Shown: positions 1 through 7,209 of the stretch, piece by piece
Position numbering within the stretch: position 1 is the stretch's first letter
Layout: every line of letters begins with the position of its first letter
Virus record (IMG/VR): IMGVR_UViG_3300006931_000017
Coordinates: 1-42,353 of that record
DNA: 42,353 nt
Reading direction: 5' to 3' (one strand)
Source of the DNA: a virus
Position numbers and translations under genes: made by a program
Notes under the pieces: model-generated
The model's input: the letters and a program-made list of their open reading frames with translations, nothing else
Told to the model about the DNA's origin: nothing
Databases searched by the model: none

Positions 1-90
1 CTTCCCCTTTTGGAGGGCCTCGCCCGGGCCCTCTCCGAAAAATAATTCCGCCCCCGTGAACCGAAAAAAGAAAATCCGTTCCAGCGAATG
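1..90. repeat. Terminal direct repeat, left copy
   Basis: The 90 bases are identical to the last 90 of the window. Joining the copies gives a circle of 42,263 bp and makes the primase 3' region continuous with the region before position 334. This can be an assembly overlap of a circular or circularly permuted molecule, or a real short direct terminal repeat. It includes a 7-bp hairpin (13-19 with 27-33, GAGGGCC/GGCCCTC) with no T-run on either side. Confidence 0.9.
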
Positions 91-333
91 GTCTTTTCCC
101 ATTTGAGGGCTTCGACGCCGGAACGATTCGTAGCGTACGCCATTATTTCAAGAGGACTATTCTCGAACTTGAGCATGAAAGAAATAGGGAATATGCAGAA
201 AAAATGAAATCTTGGGTCATCCGGGAAGAGCCGGATCAACGCTTTACTCCCCCTTGCGTCAGATGGCCAAAAACAGTTTCGGAAGAATAAAAAAACCTGT
301 ATAATACAAGCGATAATCCTTATCCCAACTCAC
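91..333. other. Gene-free region left of the first gene
   Basis: No convincing reading frame is seen. On the circle it continues the iteron region of 42,046-42,263, giving about 550 bp without a gene. It is A-rich between 160 and 300 and has one small dyad (ATCCGG 219-224 with CCGGAT 231-236). It ends in the TATAAT element before the gene at 334. Confidence 0.6.
300..305 (+). promoter_or_regulatory. Sigma70-like -10 element (TATAAT)
   Basis: A perfect TATAAT lies 28 bases before the ATG at 334. No good -35 hexamer is visible 16-18 bases upstream. It would drive the 77-aa gene and the structured RNA behind it up to the terminator near 932. Confidence 0.5.
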
Positions 334-567
334 ATGGATAAGCAGCTGCGACTTCGATGGAGCCGTGAGCGAAGGCAGATGAAAGAAGAGATCGACTACC
401 TCCGTGACCTCTGCTGGTCCCTTTCCCGAGGAGACGTCCAAGTTTTCGGTGGTGACTGCGAGGATGAGACTTGTGACTGTCCGGAAATCGAGGTTCGGGA
501 GGAGGAAACCGTCGAGAAGACGCCCATCGATTCATTTGTGCGGACAATGCTGAATGAGGTAGAATAG
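334..567 (+). CDS. Hypothetical acidic protein, 77 aa
   Basis: Function not recognised. The N-terminal half is basic and probably helical (residues 1-25 rich in Arg, Lys and Glu). The middle has a cysteine-containing acidic patch (C-E-D-E-T-C-D-C, about residues 43-50) and the C-terminus is strongly acidic. A metal-binding or nucleic-acid-mimic role cannot be judged. The ATG follows a TATAAT by 28 nt with no Shine-Dalgarno sequence. The stop codon TAG directly abuts the first strand of a 12-bp stem (568-579), so the gene is probably co-transcribed with the structured RNA that ends at the terminator near 932. It is isolated from the terminase operon by that RNA. Confidence 0.55.
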   Translation: MDKQLRLRWSRERRQMKEEIDYLRDLCWSLSRGDVQVFGGDCEDETCDCPEIEVREEETVEKTPIDSFVRTMLNEVE

Positions 568-935
568 ATGGGCGGAGCGATTCAAATCTTTTTGAATGGT
601 CCAAACCTCCTCCCGGCCCAACGCCCCGCCCATCCGGTCAAGCACTGGTGAGCAGGATCAGCTTCTGGGAAGTAAGGGACCCTACATCGCGTTCCGACGC
701 TCGGGTGACGCTGCACGTCATCCGATTGCGTTCAGGAGGTGAAAATCGCTATCAGCTGACTAAAGCCACTCCAGAGGCTCACACGGCCCTTTCAGCCCGC
801 CCTCACAACAAGCATGGCCCTGCTAAAGAGGACTATCCGGCTCAGGCTGGAGCCTCCTTGTCGGCTGGGTCTTGAGTGCGGACTGATGAGGCTGTGGACG
901 AATTATCAACAAAGCACAAAAAAGGGTGCTTTTTT
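568..935 (+). ncRNA. Candidate structured RNA between gene 334-567 and a terminator
   Basis: The stretch is dominated by stems. 568-579 pairs with 623-634 (11 of 12), enclosing hairpin 580-597 (ATTCAA/TTGAAT). ACGC 697-700 and 701-710 pair with 716-725 and 728-731, a 14-bp arm with one G-U and a 2-nt bulge. AGCC 764-767 pairs with 776-779. CTTTcAGC 789-796 pairs with 822-828. GGCTC 839-843 pairs with 850-854. An intrinsic terminator at 911-935 fixes the plus strand. Two overlapping frames (648-875, 814-1443) cross these stems and the terminator and do not look like proteins. Family not recognised. Confidence 0.5.
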
Positions 936-939
936 GCTT
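911..939 (+). terminator. Intrinsic terminator
   Basis: AAAGCAC (911-917) pairs with GTGCTTT (926-932) around an A-rich loop, followed by a T-rich tail (TTTGCTTTATT). It is preceded by the structured stretch 568-910 and separates it from the terminase operon. Confidence 0.75.
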
Positions 940-1363
940 TATTCAGCCAAATGGTTGGTGTCGCAAAATTATTTTGTGTTACCAGAACTTCACCCTTATC
1001 ATGGTAAGGAACATGAACTAGCCCGGCTGAAAGTCCGCAGCCGTGAACTGATGTGGCCGGTTACTTTCTTGGATCGCGGACTCGCAAACTCGACGACATC
1101 GGCTCCGTATACGGCGTGTTTCTTTTCTCCTTTCCTTCCTTTTCATCCAGTGAACTCGTTTTCTGACGGGTTGGGCTGGGGGTTTTCCTTCCTTTCCGGT
1201 TTTCTTTTCCGGGTGGTGGGGTGGAATGAAGCGGGGCCGCGAAACACACGCCGGGATGGTGGGATGGAGGAGAGGGCGCGATGGAGGGGGAACCCGATGG
1301 CTGGATGTCCGGTGGTACCGCTAGTGTCGCACATTGTTGCGTCTAGGAGAGTAAGGCTTGCCA
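940..1363. other. Structured gene-free region upstream of terS (possible packaging site)
   Basis: No supported gene. Visible structure: competing stems around 1023-1060 (GGCTG/CAGCC against CCGGC/GCCGG), a 10-bp palindrome CCGTATACGG (1105-1114), a pyrimidine tract of about 30 bases (1119-1148), a long-range pair GGCGTGTTTC (1113-1122) with 1241-1252, a purine/GGATGG-rich tract (1250-1290), and a hairpin 1321-1346 (CTAG, CGCA with TGCG, CTAG). Position directly before the small terminase gene is where many phages have pac or cos. That role is inference. Confidence 0.4.
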
Positions 1364-1372
1364 TGATAGAAT
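1364..1372 (+). promoter_or_regulatory. Extended -10 promoter of terS (TGATAGAAT)
   Basis: TG-A-TAGAAT is an extended -10 element. Counting from its last base puts the transcript start near 1379, next to the ATG at 1380, which predicts a leaderless or one-base-leader terS mRNA. An in-frame upstream ATG (1371) overlaps the -10 itself and is therefore less likely to be used. Confidence 0.55.
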
Positions 1373-1379
1373 GTCCTAT

Positions 1380-1799
1380 ATGGCAAACCTCGTCGGCCAC
1401 CCGTTCAACTTTGATTCGCCCAAAGAACTTGAGGCGGAAATGAATAAATATTTTGCTACTGAAAAACAGGAGAACTGGACGATCACCGGTTTGGCACTTG
1501 CGTTGAACTGCGATCGCGACACTTTGCTGAATTACGAAAAGCATGGTCAGCGGCGAATTGAACGAGGAGTTGACCCTGAGATAGTTCGGCTCATAAAAAG
1601 AGCGAAGCTGATGGTTCACAACGCCTACGAACAGGATTTAAGAAAAAAAGGTCGCTCCGGCGACATCTTCGCTCTCAAGAACTTCGGTTGGACAGACCAA
1701 CAGCAAATCGATCACACGACGCAAGGCGAAAAGCTCACTGGATTCAACTACATTCGCCCCGATGACTCCAACGATAAGGCCGACGATCAAGCAGGATAA
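1380..1799 (+). CDS. terS: Terminase small subunit
   Basis: This is probably the DNA-recognition subunit of the packaging motor, binding the phage packaging site and handing DNA to the large subunit. The protein is about 139 aa, with a helix-turn-helix-like stretch (W-T-I-T-G-L-A-L-A-L-N-C-D-R-D-T-L) near residues 33-49, a helical middle, and a K-N-F-G-W-T-D segment near the C-terminus that is typical of phage small terminases. It overlaps the large terminase gene by 38 nt, as is common for the pair. I chose ATG 1380 because the extended -10 element lies directly before it. ATG 1371 would add three residues. The family call rests on pattern and on position before terL, without an alignment. 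Confidence 0.8.
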   Translation: MANLVGHPFNFDSPKELEAEMNKYFATEKQENWTITGLALALNCDRDTLLNYEKHGQRRIERGVDPEIVRLIKRAKLMVHNAYEQDLRKKGRSGDIFALKNFGWTDQQQIDHTTQGEKLTGFNYIRPDDSNDKADDQAG

Positions 1800-3117
1800 G
1801 TTCTGGCAACTTTGGCAGGACGACCGCACCCGCTACCCGCTTTTCGGAGGCGGAGCCGGAGGAGGAAAGACTTGGTGCATCTGTGAAATCAGCCTGACGC
1901 AGTGCTATCAGTATCCTGGCATCAAGTCTTTCATCGCCAGGAAAGAATTGAAGCGACTGATGCAGTCGGCCTTCATCACCTTCAGCAAAGTCTGTGCTCA
2001 CCACAAAATCCCTCAGGGCGACTGGCACCTGGACGGCAAGTACAACGTCATCGTCTTCAACAACGGAAGCAAGATAGACCTCTTGGACTGTGACTTCCTC
2101 CCGTCCGACCCCCTCTTTGAACGCTTCGGCTCTCTCGAATACACCAACGGTTTCGTGGAAGAAGCTGGAGAGATACAAGCCCTGGCCTTCGATGTCCTCA
2201 AGACCCGCGTGGGACGCCACAGGAACGAAGAATTCAACCTTTTGGGAAAAATCGGTCTTACAGCCAACCCCACAAAAAACTTTCTTTACAGGACATTCTA
2301 TAAGCCCTGGAAGGCAGGAGAATTGCCGCCTGACTATGCGTTCATCCAAGCGCTCTATTCTGATAATCCCCACACGGCTGACATCTATGGTCAGCAGCTT
2401 TCGAGCATCAGTGATAGAGCCACAAGAGAACGTCTGATGATCGGTAACTGGGATTATGATGATGACCCGGCGACGCTGATTCCATTCGAGGCCATTACCG
2501 ACCTGGAAAGCAATACGGTCCAAACCGGCTCTCCTGCCCTGATAGTGGACGTGGCTCGCTTCGGGCAGGACCGCACCGTATTTACCAGATGGGATGGCCG
2601 AGAGGCCGTGAACATCACCGTGCGACAGAAACAATCCACGGAAGCGACAGAACAGGAAATCAAGAAGATGGCCTCCGAAAACCGCATTCCTTACTCGCGC
2701 ATCGTGGTAGACGAGGATGGAGTAGGCGGCGGCATCGTTGATCACTTGCCGGGAGTGAAGGGCTTCGTGGCCAACAGTCGCGCCATCAATGACGCGAACT
2801 TCGCTAACCTAAAGAGCCAATGCGCCTTCACCTTGGCCGAGGAGATGAAGAAGCGTGCCCTGCGGGCCAAGCTGGTGGACGTCAGCATCAAGGACTCGCT
2901 GCATGAGGAACTGTCTCAGCTGCGCGCCAAGAACCCTGACAAGGACGCCAAGCTGCGCGTTGAGCCGAAAGACGAAATGAAAGAACGCCTCGGACGCTCA
3001 CCCGACCTGCTGGATACGTTCATCATGCGGATGTACCTAGATCTCCTGCCGCAACAAGGCGCTCCCGTCCAATCTCGTCCCGCGTTCAAACCTTATGGCA
3101 TCAGAAGACCAGCCTGA
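1762..3117 (+). CDS. terL: Terminase large subunit
   Basis: ATP-driven packaging motor and nuclease, 451 aa. Residues 30-37 form a Walker A loop (GGAGGGKT). An acidic Walker B-like F-V-E-E-A-G-E is near 129-135 and a G-L-T-A-N-P motif (motif III/coupling) near 166. The C-terminal RNase H-like nuclease shows I-V-D-V-A-R-F-G near 260, V-V-D-E-D-G-V-G-G near 314 and S-P-D-L-L-D-T near 413, which supply the expected metal-binding aspartates. Length is normal for the family. The start overlaps terS by 38 nt, suggesting coupled translation. Portal follows after a 70-nt gap containing its own promoter. Confidence 0.95.
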   Translation: MTPTIRPTIKQDKFWQLWQDDRTRYPLFGGGAGGGKTWCICEISLTQCYQYPGIKSFIARKELKRLMQSAFITFSKVCAHHKIPQGDWHLDGKYNVIVFNNGSKIDLLDCDFLPSDPLFERFGSLEYTNGFVEEAGEIQALAFDVLKTRVGRHRNEEFNLLGKIGLTANPTKNFLYRTFYKPWKAGELPPDYAFIQALYSDNPHTADIYGQQLSSISDRATRERLMIGNWDYDDDPATLIPFEAITDLESNTVQTGSPALIVDVARFGQDRTVFTRWDGREAVNITVRQKQSTEATEQEIKKMASENRIPYSRIVVDEDGVGGGIVDHLPGVKGFVANSRAINDANFANLKSQCAFTLAEEMKKRALRAKLVDVSIKDSLHEELSQLRAKNPDKDAKLRVEPKDEMKERLGRSPDLLDTFIMRMYLDLLPQQGAPVQSRPAFKPYGIRRPA

Positions 3118-3119
3118 TT

Positions 3120-3147
3120 TTGTCCCTCATCGGAAAAGGAGTATACT
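3120..3147 (+). promoter_or_regulatory. Sigma70-like promoter before portal gene
   Basis: TTGTCC (3120-3125) and TATACT (3142-3147) are 16 bases apart, a fair -35/-10 pair. The predicted transcript start is about 3154, leaving a leader of some 34 nt before the portal ATG. Confidence 0.5.
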
Positions 3148-3187
3148 TGTAGGGATTTTTACTGCCCAAAGGCCATAACGAACGCGC

Positions 3188-5218
3188 ATGGATTACTCAG
3201 GCAAAACCCCCCAAGGGCTTCTCGACCCCATCCTGACCGCTGCCGTGGCTCACGCCCTGGGCTATACGGACCCGAAAGATACGACTGCTTATCCCGAGGT
3301 GGAAGCGACTGACTACCAGCCCACCGAAGACGAGAAGAACACTCGTGCCAAGATCGTGAAGTGCATGGCGTCCGGCTACACGACCCAGTATCGCCCCCGC
3401 GTGGAGTTCAACGACCTTTCCCTCGTCGATGAATCCACCGCGAGCCTCATGGCTTTCAACACTTATCAGCCCGCAGACGGAGCTTGGGCTGAAGGTGACG
3501 TCGCCAACAACTGGAGGAGTAATGCGCTTCGTCCCGTCGAGCGTAACAAGGTCATGTCCATGGCCGGCCATGTCGCGGGACGTCTGGGCTTCCTGAAGCT
3601 TGTCGCCACCGACGAAGGTTCCAATCTCCAAGAGGACGCCGCTGACGTCATCAATTCCCTCATGGAGTATGTCAGGGTGACGTACTTCACCCCCGAGCAA
3701 CTCCTGGGGATGGTGCTTGCGAGCCTCTATCATCCGAAGTGCTTCGTCCATGAGGAGTTTTCTGAAGTCTATCGTCCGAGGAAGAAAGCCAAGGTGAACG
3801 GCAAGTGGGAGTTCGACTGGCGTCTCGACGAGACGGCTTCAGGTTTCATCACCACTGTCGTTCCCCCTGACCAGCTTTTCCTCGAAAACGTCTTCGAGCG
3901 CGACATCCAGAAGCAAGGCTGGCTCATCTGGCGCAGGGTTCAGTCCTTTGACACTCTCCAAGCCAAGTACGCTAACTGGAAGAACTGGGACAAGGTAAGG
4001 CCGGGGATGCACCTGGTCTATAACGATCCAAACGCCAGTTTCTATTACGTCTACGACCCGCATCTTTGGGGAGAGATGGGAGAAGAGATCGTCTACTGGG
4101 ACAAGTCTTATGGAGGCTGTAAGGTGACGATGGTGAATGGTGTCATCATCGGGGAATGGGACGCTCCCAATCCGAGAGAGGATGGCCTGTATCCCTTCGC
4201 GGCATGGGGCTACCAGATGATTCGCACCAACTTCCTCTACGACAAATCCCTGGTCAGCAGCGTGAAGCAGGACGCGAGGGTGCTGAACACGCTCTACCCC
4301 CTCATCATCGACGGAGCCGTTCTGGCCACGATTCCCCCGACAGTCGCTACTGGGTCTGAAATCATCGGTTCAGACGTCATCATCCCCGGCCTCACGACCA
4401 CTCTGAGAGACAAGGACGCGGTCTTGAAACCGATCATGCAGCCGCCGGACATCGGAAAGTCGATGCTCGCCCTGAACGAAGTCGAGAAGTCCCTCGACCA
4501 GACCGCAAACGTCCAGCCTTTCAGCCCCGACAAGACAGGCAACATCACCGCTTATCAGATCAGCGTGATGGAGCAGCAGAAAGAAGAAGCCATCGGACCT
4601 TTCCGAGACTCCCTCCTCTCAGCTTCAGCCCAGCTGACCAAGCTGGTCATGGGCGACGTTCTTCAGCACTTCACGGCGATTGACGCTGACAAGATCACCG
4701 ACAACACATCGCTGGTTTATCGCACCTTCCTGGCTCCCCACGGTCAGTCCAAGAAGCGCATCAAGTTCGAGGACATGAGCAAGTCCGGGGACAAGATGAA
4801 GGAAAGTTATAAGACCCTTGAGGAGCAAGGAGGCAAGGATGCCATTCCGCTCTACCGCGTTGATCCGGTGAAGTTCCGTGACCTCAAGTTCCAGATGATG
4901 TTGTCTGATGACGTCTTGAAGCCTAAGAGCGAGAATGTGCGTTACCAAAGGGACTTGGAGATTTTCGACAAGGGCATCGTAGCCAAACAGGCAGGAGCGA
5001 ACGTCGATTTGGACGGCATGTTCAAGGACTTCGTCCTCGTGACCAGCGAACGTGCAAGTCGCAATCCTGACAAGTACGTTCAGGCCCAAAGTCAGAACCC
5101 GCTTCAAGCTCTCGGTCTCCAGCCCAGCGCCACTTCCCAAGCTCTCCCACAGCCTCCAGGAGCCTCTCAGATGCCTTCGAACGCTCCTCCGAAGCCTCGC
5201 GTGCCTCAACTTGCCTAA
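3188..5218 (+). CDS. Portal protein
   Basis: Predicted dodecameric portal at the capsid vertex through which DNA enters and leaves, 676 aa. Position directly after terL, the size, and a body of mixed alpha/beta sequence with a long helical region (about residues 430-500, including T-A-Y-Q-I-S-V-M-E-Q-Q-K-E-E-A) fit podovirus-type portals. The C-terminal 60 residues are rich in Gln, Pro and Ser, probably disordered. No Shine-Dalgarno sequence precedes the ATG. The next gene begins 18 nt after the stop. Assignment is by synteny and sequence character. A tail-adaptor role is unlikely at this size. Confidence 0.85.
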   Translation: MDYSGKTPQGLLDPILTAAVAHALGYTDPKDTTAYPEVEATDYQPTEDEKNTRAKIVKCMASGYTTQYRPRVEFNDLSLVDESTASLMAFNTYQPADGAWAEGDVANNWRSNALRPVERNKVMSMAGHVAGRLGFLKLVATDEGSNLQEDAADVINSLMEYVRVTYFTPEQLLGMVLASLYHPKCFVHEEFSEVYRPRKKAKVNGKWEFDWRLDETASGFITTVVPPDQLFLENVFERDIQKQGWLIWRRVQSFDTLQAKYANWKNWDKVRPGMHLVYNDPNASFYYVYDPHLWGEMGEEIVYWDKSYGGCKVTMVNGVIIGEWDAPNPREDGLYPFAAWGYQMIRTNFLYDKSLVSSVKQDARVLNTLYPLIIDGAVLATIPPTVATGSEIIGSDVIIPGLTTTLRDKDAVLKPIMQPPDIGKSMLALNEVEKSLDQTANVQPFSPDKTGNITAYQISVMEQQKEEAIGPFRDSLLSASAQLTKLVMGDVLQHFTAIDADKITDNTSLVYRTFLAPHGQSKKRIKFEDMSKSGDKMKESYKTLEEQGGKDAIPLYRVDPVKFRDLKFQMMLSDDVLKPKSENVRYQRDLEIFDKGIVAKQAGANVDLDGMFKDFVLVTSERASRNPDKYVQAQSQNPLQALGLQPSATSQALPQPPGASQMPSNAPPKPRVPQLA

Positions 5219-5236
5219 TGACTAACCGAAAGGCCC

Positions 5237-5638
5237 ATGCCCCCGCTCCCGCAGCTGACATTCACGGAATGGCTGATGCTCCCGATGGAGATCCGTCAGA
5301 AGCTACGCGTAGTTTTTCACATCCCGAAGACCGGTCAGATGCGTTCCGTTCAGTACAACGGTCAGATGAAGGTGGAATCCGACGGAACGACCCATCAAGA
5401 CCTCTCAGCTATCACGCTTGAGAAGATTGCTGTCGTCCTCGGAGAACCCAAAGGGACGTCTTTCCACGACGAGTTCGACAAGGTCCTTGCGAGACTTTCC
5501 GCCAAGGTCGAAACGATGACAGACCTCAATGAGAATCCTGTTGCTCCTGACGCTCCTCCTTCTGGCGATCCTGACGTGGTGGCTCCTAAGCGAAAAGGAC
5601 GACCGCCGAAAGTTGCTCCGACTACTAAGGCTGAATAG
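5237..5638 (+). CDS. Hypothetical protein with AT-hook-like tail, 133 aa
   Basis: Not recognised. Residues 1-95 look globular. The C-terminal part is Pro/Ala/Asp-rich and ends in a basic K-R-K-G-R-P-P-K segment (118-125) that resembles an AT-hook, a minor-groove DNA-binding motif. It sits between portal and another small head-region gene, so it may be a minor virion or packaging accessory protein. The ATG was chosen because it follows the portal stop by 18 nt and gives a frame running to 5638. An overlapping frame starting 19 nt earlier is in a different phase and much shorter. Confidence 0.7.
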   Translation: MPPLPQLTFTEWLMLPMEIRQKLRVVFHIPKTGQMRSVQYNGQMKVESDGTTHQDLSAITLEKIAVVLGEPKGTSFHDEFDKVLARLSAKVETMTDLNENPVAPDAPPSGDPDVVAPKRKGRPPKVAPTTKAE

Positions 5639-5642
5639 AAAC

Positions 5643-6125
5643 ATGAAAAAATTCGTACTGAAGGCAGACTTGCTCGCTGGCATGACGCATACGCTGAACC
5701 TCCTCACTCCCGAACAGAAAGGGAAAGCAGGAAACGACGCCGTGGAAGGGAACCGCCTCATCCTCAAGGCAATCTCAGACTGCGAGGAAGCCAACTCAGT
5801 GTTCATGGAGGCGACCAAGGAGACTGGAGACAAGCTGAAGACCCTGTTCGAGACCAAGAAGGCCGAAGCTGACAAGGAGGCGGGAGGGAAGACTCCTGAG
5901 GAGACCCAGAAGATCTTGGCTCTCAAGACGAACGAGTACCGCAAGGAAGCCGATGTCATCCAGAAGGAGTCCAAAGCCCAACCCGAGACGATGGTGGACG
6001 TCCAACTGTCCGACGACAAGTTCCAGGCGGTCAGCAAGGTCTTTTCTTCCACCGTAGGCTCTTGGCAGGATTCGGTCGCTTTCGTCTCCGTGGCCGATGC
6101 GTTGGAAGCCGCTCAAGAAGCGTGA
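5643..6125 (+). CDS. Hypothetical helical protein, 160 aa
   Basis: Function unknown. The product is rich in Lys, Glu, Ala and Asp, with a long predicted helix or coiled coil (about residues 55-115), compatible with a head-assembly or chaperone-like protein, but nothing diagnostic is present. The frame is open upstream to 5529, which would give a false leucine-rich 'signal'. I start at ATG 5643 because the previous gene stops at 5638 and the residues before it overlap that gene in another frame. The TGA stop of this gene provides the TGA of the extended -10 promoter for the next gene. Confidence 0.7.
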   Translation: MKKFVLKADLLAGMTHTLNLLTPEQKGKAGNDAVEGNRLILKAISDCEEANSVFMEATKETGDKLKTLFETKKAEADKEAGGKTPEETQKILALKTNEYRKEADVIQKESKAQPETMVDVQLSDDKFQAVSKVFSSTVGSWQDSVAFVSVADALEAAQEA

Positions 6126-6131
6126 TATAAT
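6123..6131 (+). promoter_or_regulatory. Extended -10 promoter, leaderless (TGATATAAT)
   Basis: TG-A-TATAAT is a perfect extended -10. Only five bases separate it from the ATG at 6137, so the predicted transcript begins at the start codon. The TG-A is also the stop codon of the upstream gene. Confidence 0.65.
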
Positions 6132-6136
6132 CGGGC

Positions 6137-6481
6137 ATGAAGGCAAAGAAAAAGCTCGTCCGTGATGTCCAACCCTGGCTCCAGACCGCCTACGACATCA
6201 CCAAAGTCCTGTCAGTCAAGGAGAATGTCCTGTATCTCGGGAATGAACCTATCACTGATAACCAGCTGACACAGCTGAAGAGCGAGGCAGGCCTCATGGC
6301 CCGCTTCACCCTCTGGCCCATCCTCACGGAAACGGCCAGGAAGGAAGCCGTCACCATAGGCATCGTGAAGAGTACCGAGTGGGACCACGTCCTGTCCGCC
6401 AAATCCATGCTGGTCCTCCTTGACTGGATGACCTCTTGGACCGAGACCATCAGGAAAGTGCAGCAACCGAAGAAAACTTAG
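6137..6481 (+). CDS. Hypothetical protein, 114 aa, leaderless start
   Basis: Not recognised. A basic N-terminus (M-K-A-K-K-K) is followed by a mostly helical sequence with several tryptophans. It sits alone between a strong extended -10 promoter and a structured leader with an intrinsic terminator, so it may be expressed separately from the head genes and perhaps earlier. No membrane segment or known catalytic motif is visible. Confidence 0.7.
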   Translation: MKAKKKLVRDVQPWLQTAYDITKVLSVKENVLYLGNEPITDNQLTQLKSEAGLMARFTLWPILTETARKEAVTIGIVKSTEWDHVLSAKSMLVLLDWMTSWTETIRKVQQPKKT

Positions 6482-6484
6482 GTA

Positions 6485-6601
6485 CGAAAGGCCAACGACA
6501 CCTCAAGGGTGCGGTCTCCCTCTCGCAACGGGACCGTTATCGGCCTTTCGGTCCCATGCGGGACGGAGACGGCATCCTTGAACCGGATGCGGTCTCTTTT
6601 T
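6485..6601 (+). promoter_or_regulatory. Switch-like structured leader of the scaffold/capsid operon
   Basis: A closing stem CGAAAGGCC (6485-6493) with GGCCTTTCG (6542-6550) encloses two hairpins (CACC 6499-6502 with 6508-6511, and CGGTC 6512-6516 with GACCG 6532-6536), a three-way junction. It is followed by hairpin GTCCC-ATGC-GGGAC (6551-6564) and an intrinsic terminator (6566-6601). A 7-bp alternative pair GGGACCG (6530-6536) with CGGTCCC (6549-6555) would break both the junction and the GTCCC hairpin. This layout resembles a riboswitch or attenuator. Ligand or factor unknown. Confidence 0.5.
6566..6601 (+). terminator. Intrinsic terminator/attenuator before scaffold gene
   Basis: GAGAC-G-GCATCC (6566-6577) pairs with GGATGC-G-GTCTC (6585-6596), one G-G mismatch, loop TTGAACC, then five T. 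It lies 45 nt before the scaffold ATG, so head-gene transcription must read through it or start after it. Confidence 0.8.
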
Positions 6602-6645
6602 CTGAGACGACCTAGCGGGAGGTTTACCCCGTGTAACGAACTCTC

Positions 6646-7179
6646 ATGGACGATCCGAACGCAGTTCAACCGGGTGAGACCGCTGCATCCACCACAGGCG
6701 AAGAGACCAAGAGCGAACCCACCGTGGAGGAACTCAAAGCCGGTCTCGAAGCCGAACGCGCCCTGCGCCTTTCAGCGGAGGAAGGAGAACGCAACGCGAG
6801 GAAGGACATCATCGCCATCAAGAAAGGAAAGAAGAGGGATGAGGTGTCTTCCGAAGAACTCAAGCCTAATGAACCGGCCCCCCAGGCTCAACCCACGGAC
6901 TACGCAGCCATCGCGGCTGAGCAGACCCGGGTGATGGCCGAGATGGCCCGCGCCCTCTCCGCGAAAGGAATGTCCACGCCCACCGGCGGTGCAGGACAGG
7001 CTGAATCTCCAGCACCCAAGCCCAAAGGCTACTGGAGCGACGAGCAGAAAGCCTTCCTCAAGGAGAAGCGCGGCATGTCGGACGCGATGATCGCCAAAGC
7101 CGAACGTCTCGCGCAGACGAACGGCGCACAGCGTGAAATCGAGATGTCTAACGCCAAAAATCCGGCCCGTAAGTACTGA
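6646..7179 (+). CDS. Scaffolding protein
   Basis: Probable internal scaffold that shapes the procapsid and leaves before maturation. The 177-aa protein is highly charged and helical (Glu/Lys/Ala-rich, about residues 25-75), with a Pro/Gly-rich linker near 110-125 and a C-terminal basic helical segment, the usual build of tailed-phage scaffolds. It lies directly before the decoration and major capsid genes, the standard position. No protease motif is visible, so it is a scaffold alone and not a protease-scaffold fusion. The ATG follows the leader/terminator by 45 nt without a Shine-Dalgarno sequence. Confidence 0.8.
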   Translation: MDDPNAVQPGETAASTTGEETKSEPTVEELKAGLEAERALRLSAEEGERNARKDIIAIKKGKKRDEVSSEELKPNEPAPQAQPTDYAAIAAEQTRVMAEMARALSAKGMSTPTGGAGQAESPAPKPKGYWSDEQKAFLKEKRGMSDAMIAKAERLAQTNGAQREIEMSNAKNPARKY

Positions 7180-7209
7180 GCCAGAAGGGAGCCGTACTAA
7201 AAACCCCAC

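Noticed and set aside
13-33. GAGGGCC/GGCCCTC hairpin as a terminator
   Set aside because: No T-tract follows on either strand.
648-875. A 75-codon open frame
   Set aside because: It lies across the paired arms of the structured stretch 568-935 and shows no protein-like pattern.
883-902. Hammerhead ribozyme-like CTGATGAG ... CGAA
   Set aside because: The stem II between the two core boxes does not form (one G-C pair then a mismatch) and the second box is CGAAT, not GAAA. No matching stem I or III was found.
1371-1379. Upstream in-frame ATG of terS
   Set aside because: It overlaps the extended -10 element, so a transcript from that promoter would not contain it. A read-through transcript could still use it.
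814-1443. A 209-codon open frame across the terS-upstream region
   Set aside because: It crosses the terminator at 911-935 and several stems, runs into the terS start in another phase, and has a composition unlike any other protein here.
1744-2745. A 333-codon antisense frame opposite terL
   Set aside because: It is a shadow of the large terminase gene in a GC-rich region. terL has clear motifs.
5529-5642. A Leu-rich N-terminal extension (signal-like) of the gene at 5643
   Set aside because: It overlaps the previous gene in another frame. The Leu run comes from that gene's Pro/Ala/Asp codons. ATG 5643 follows the stop by 5 nt.
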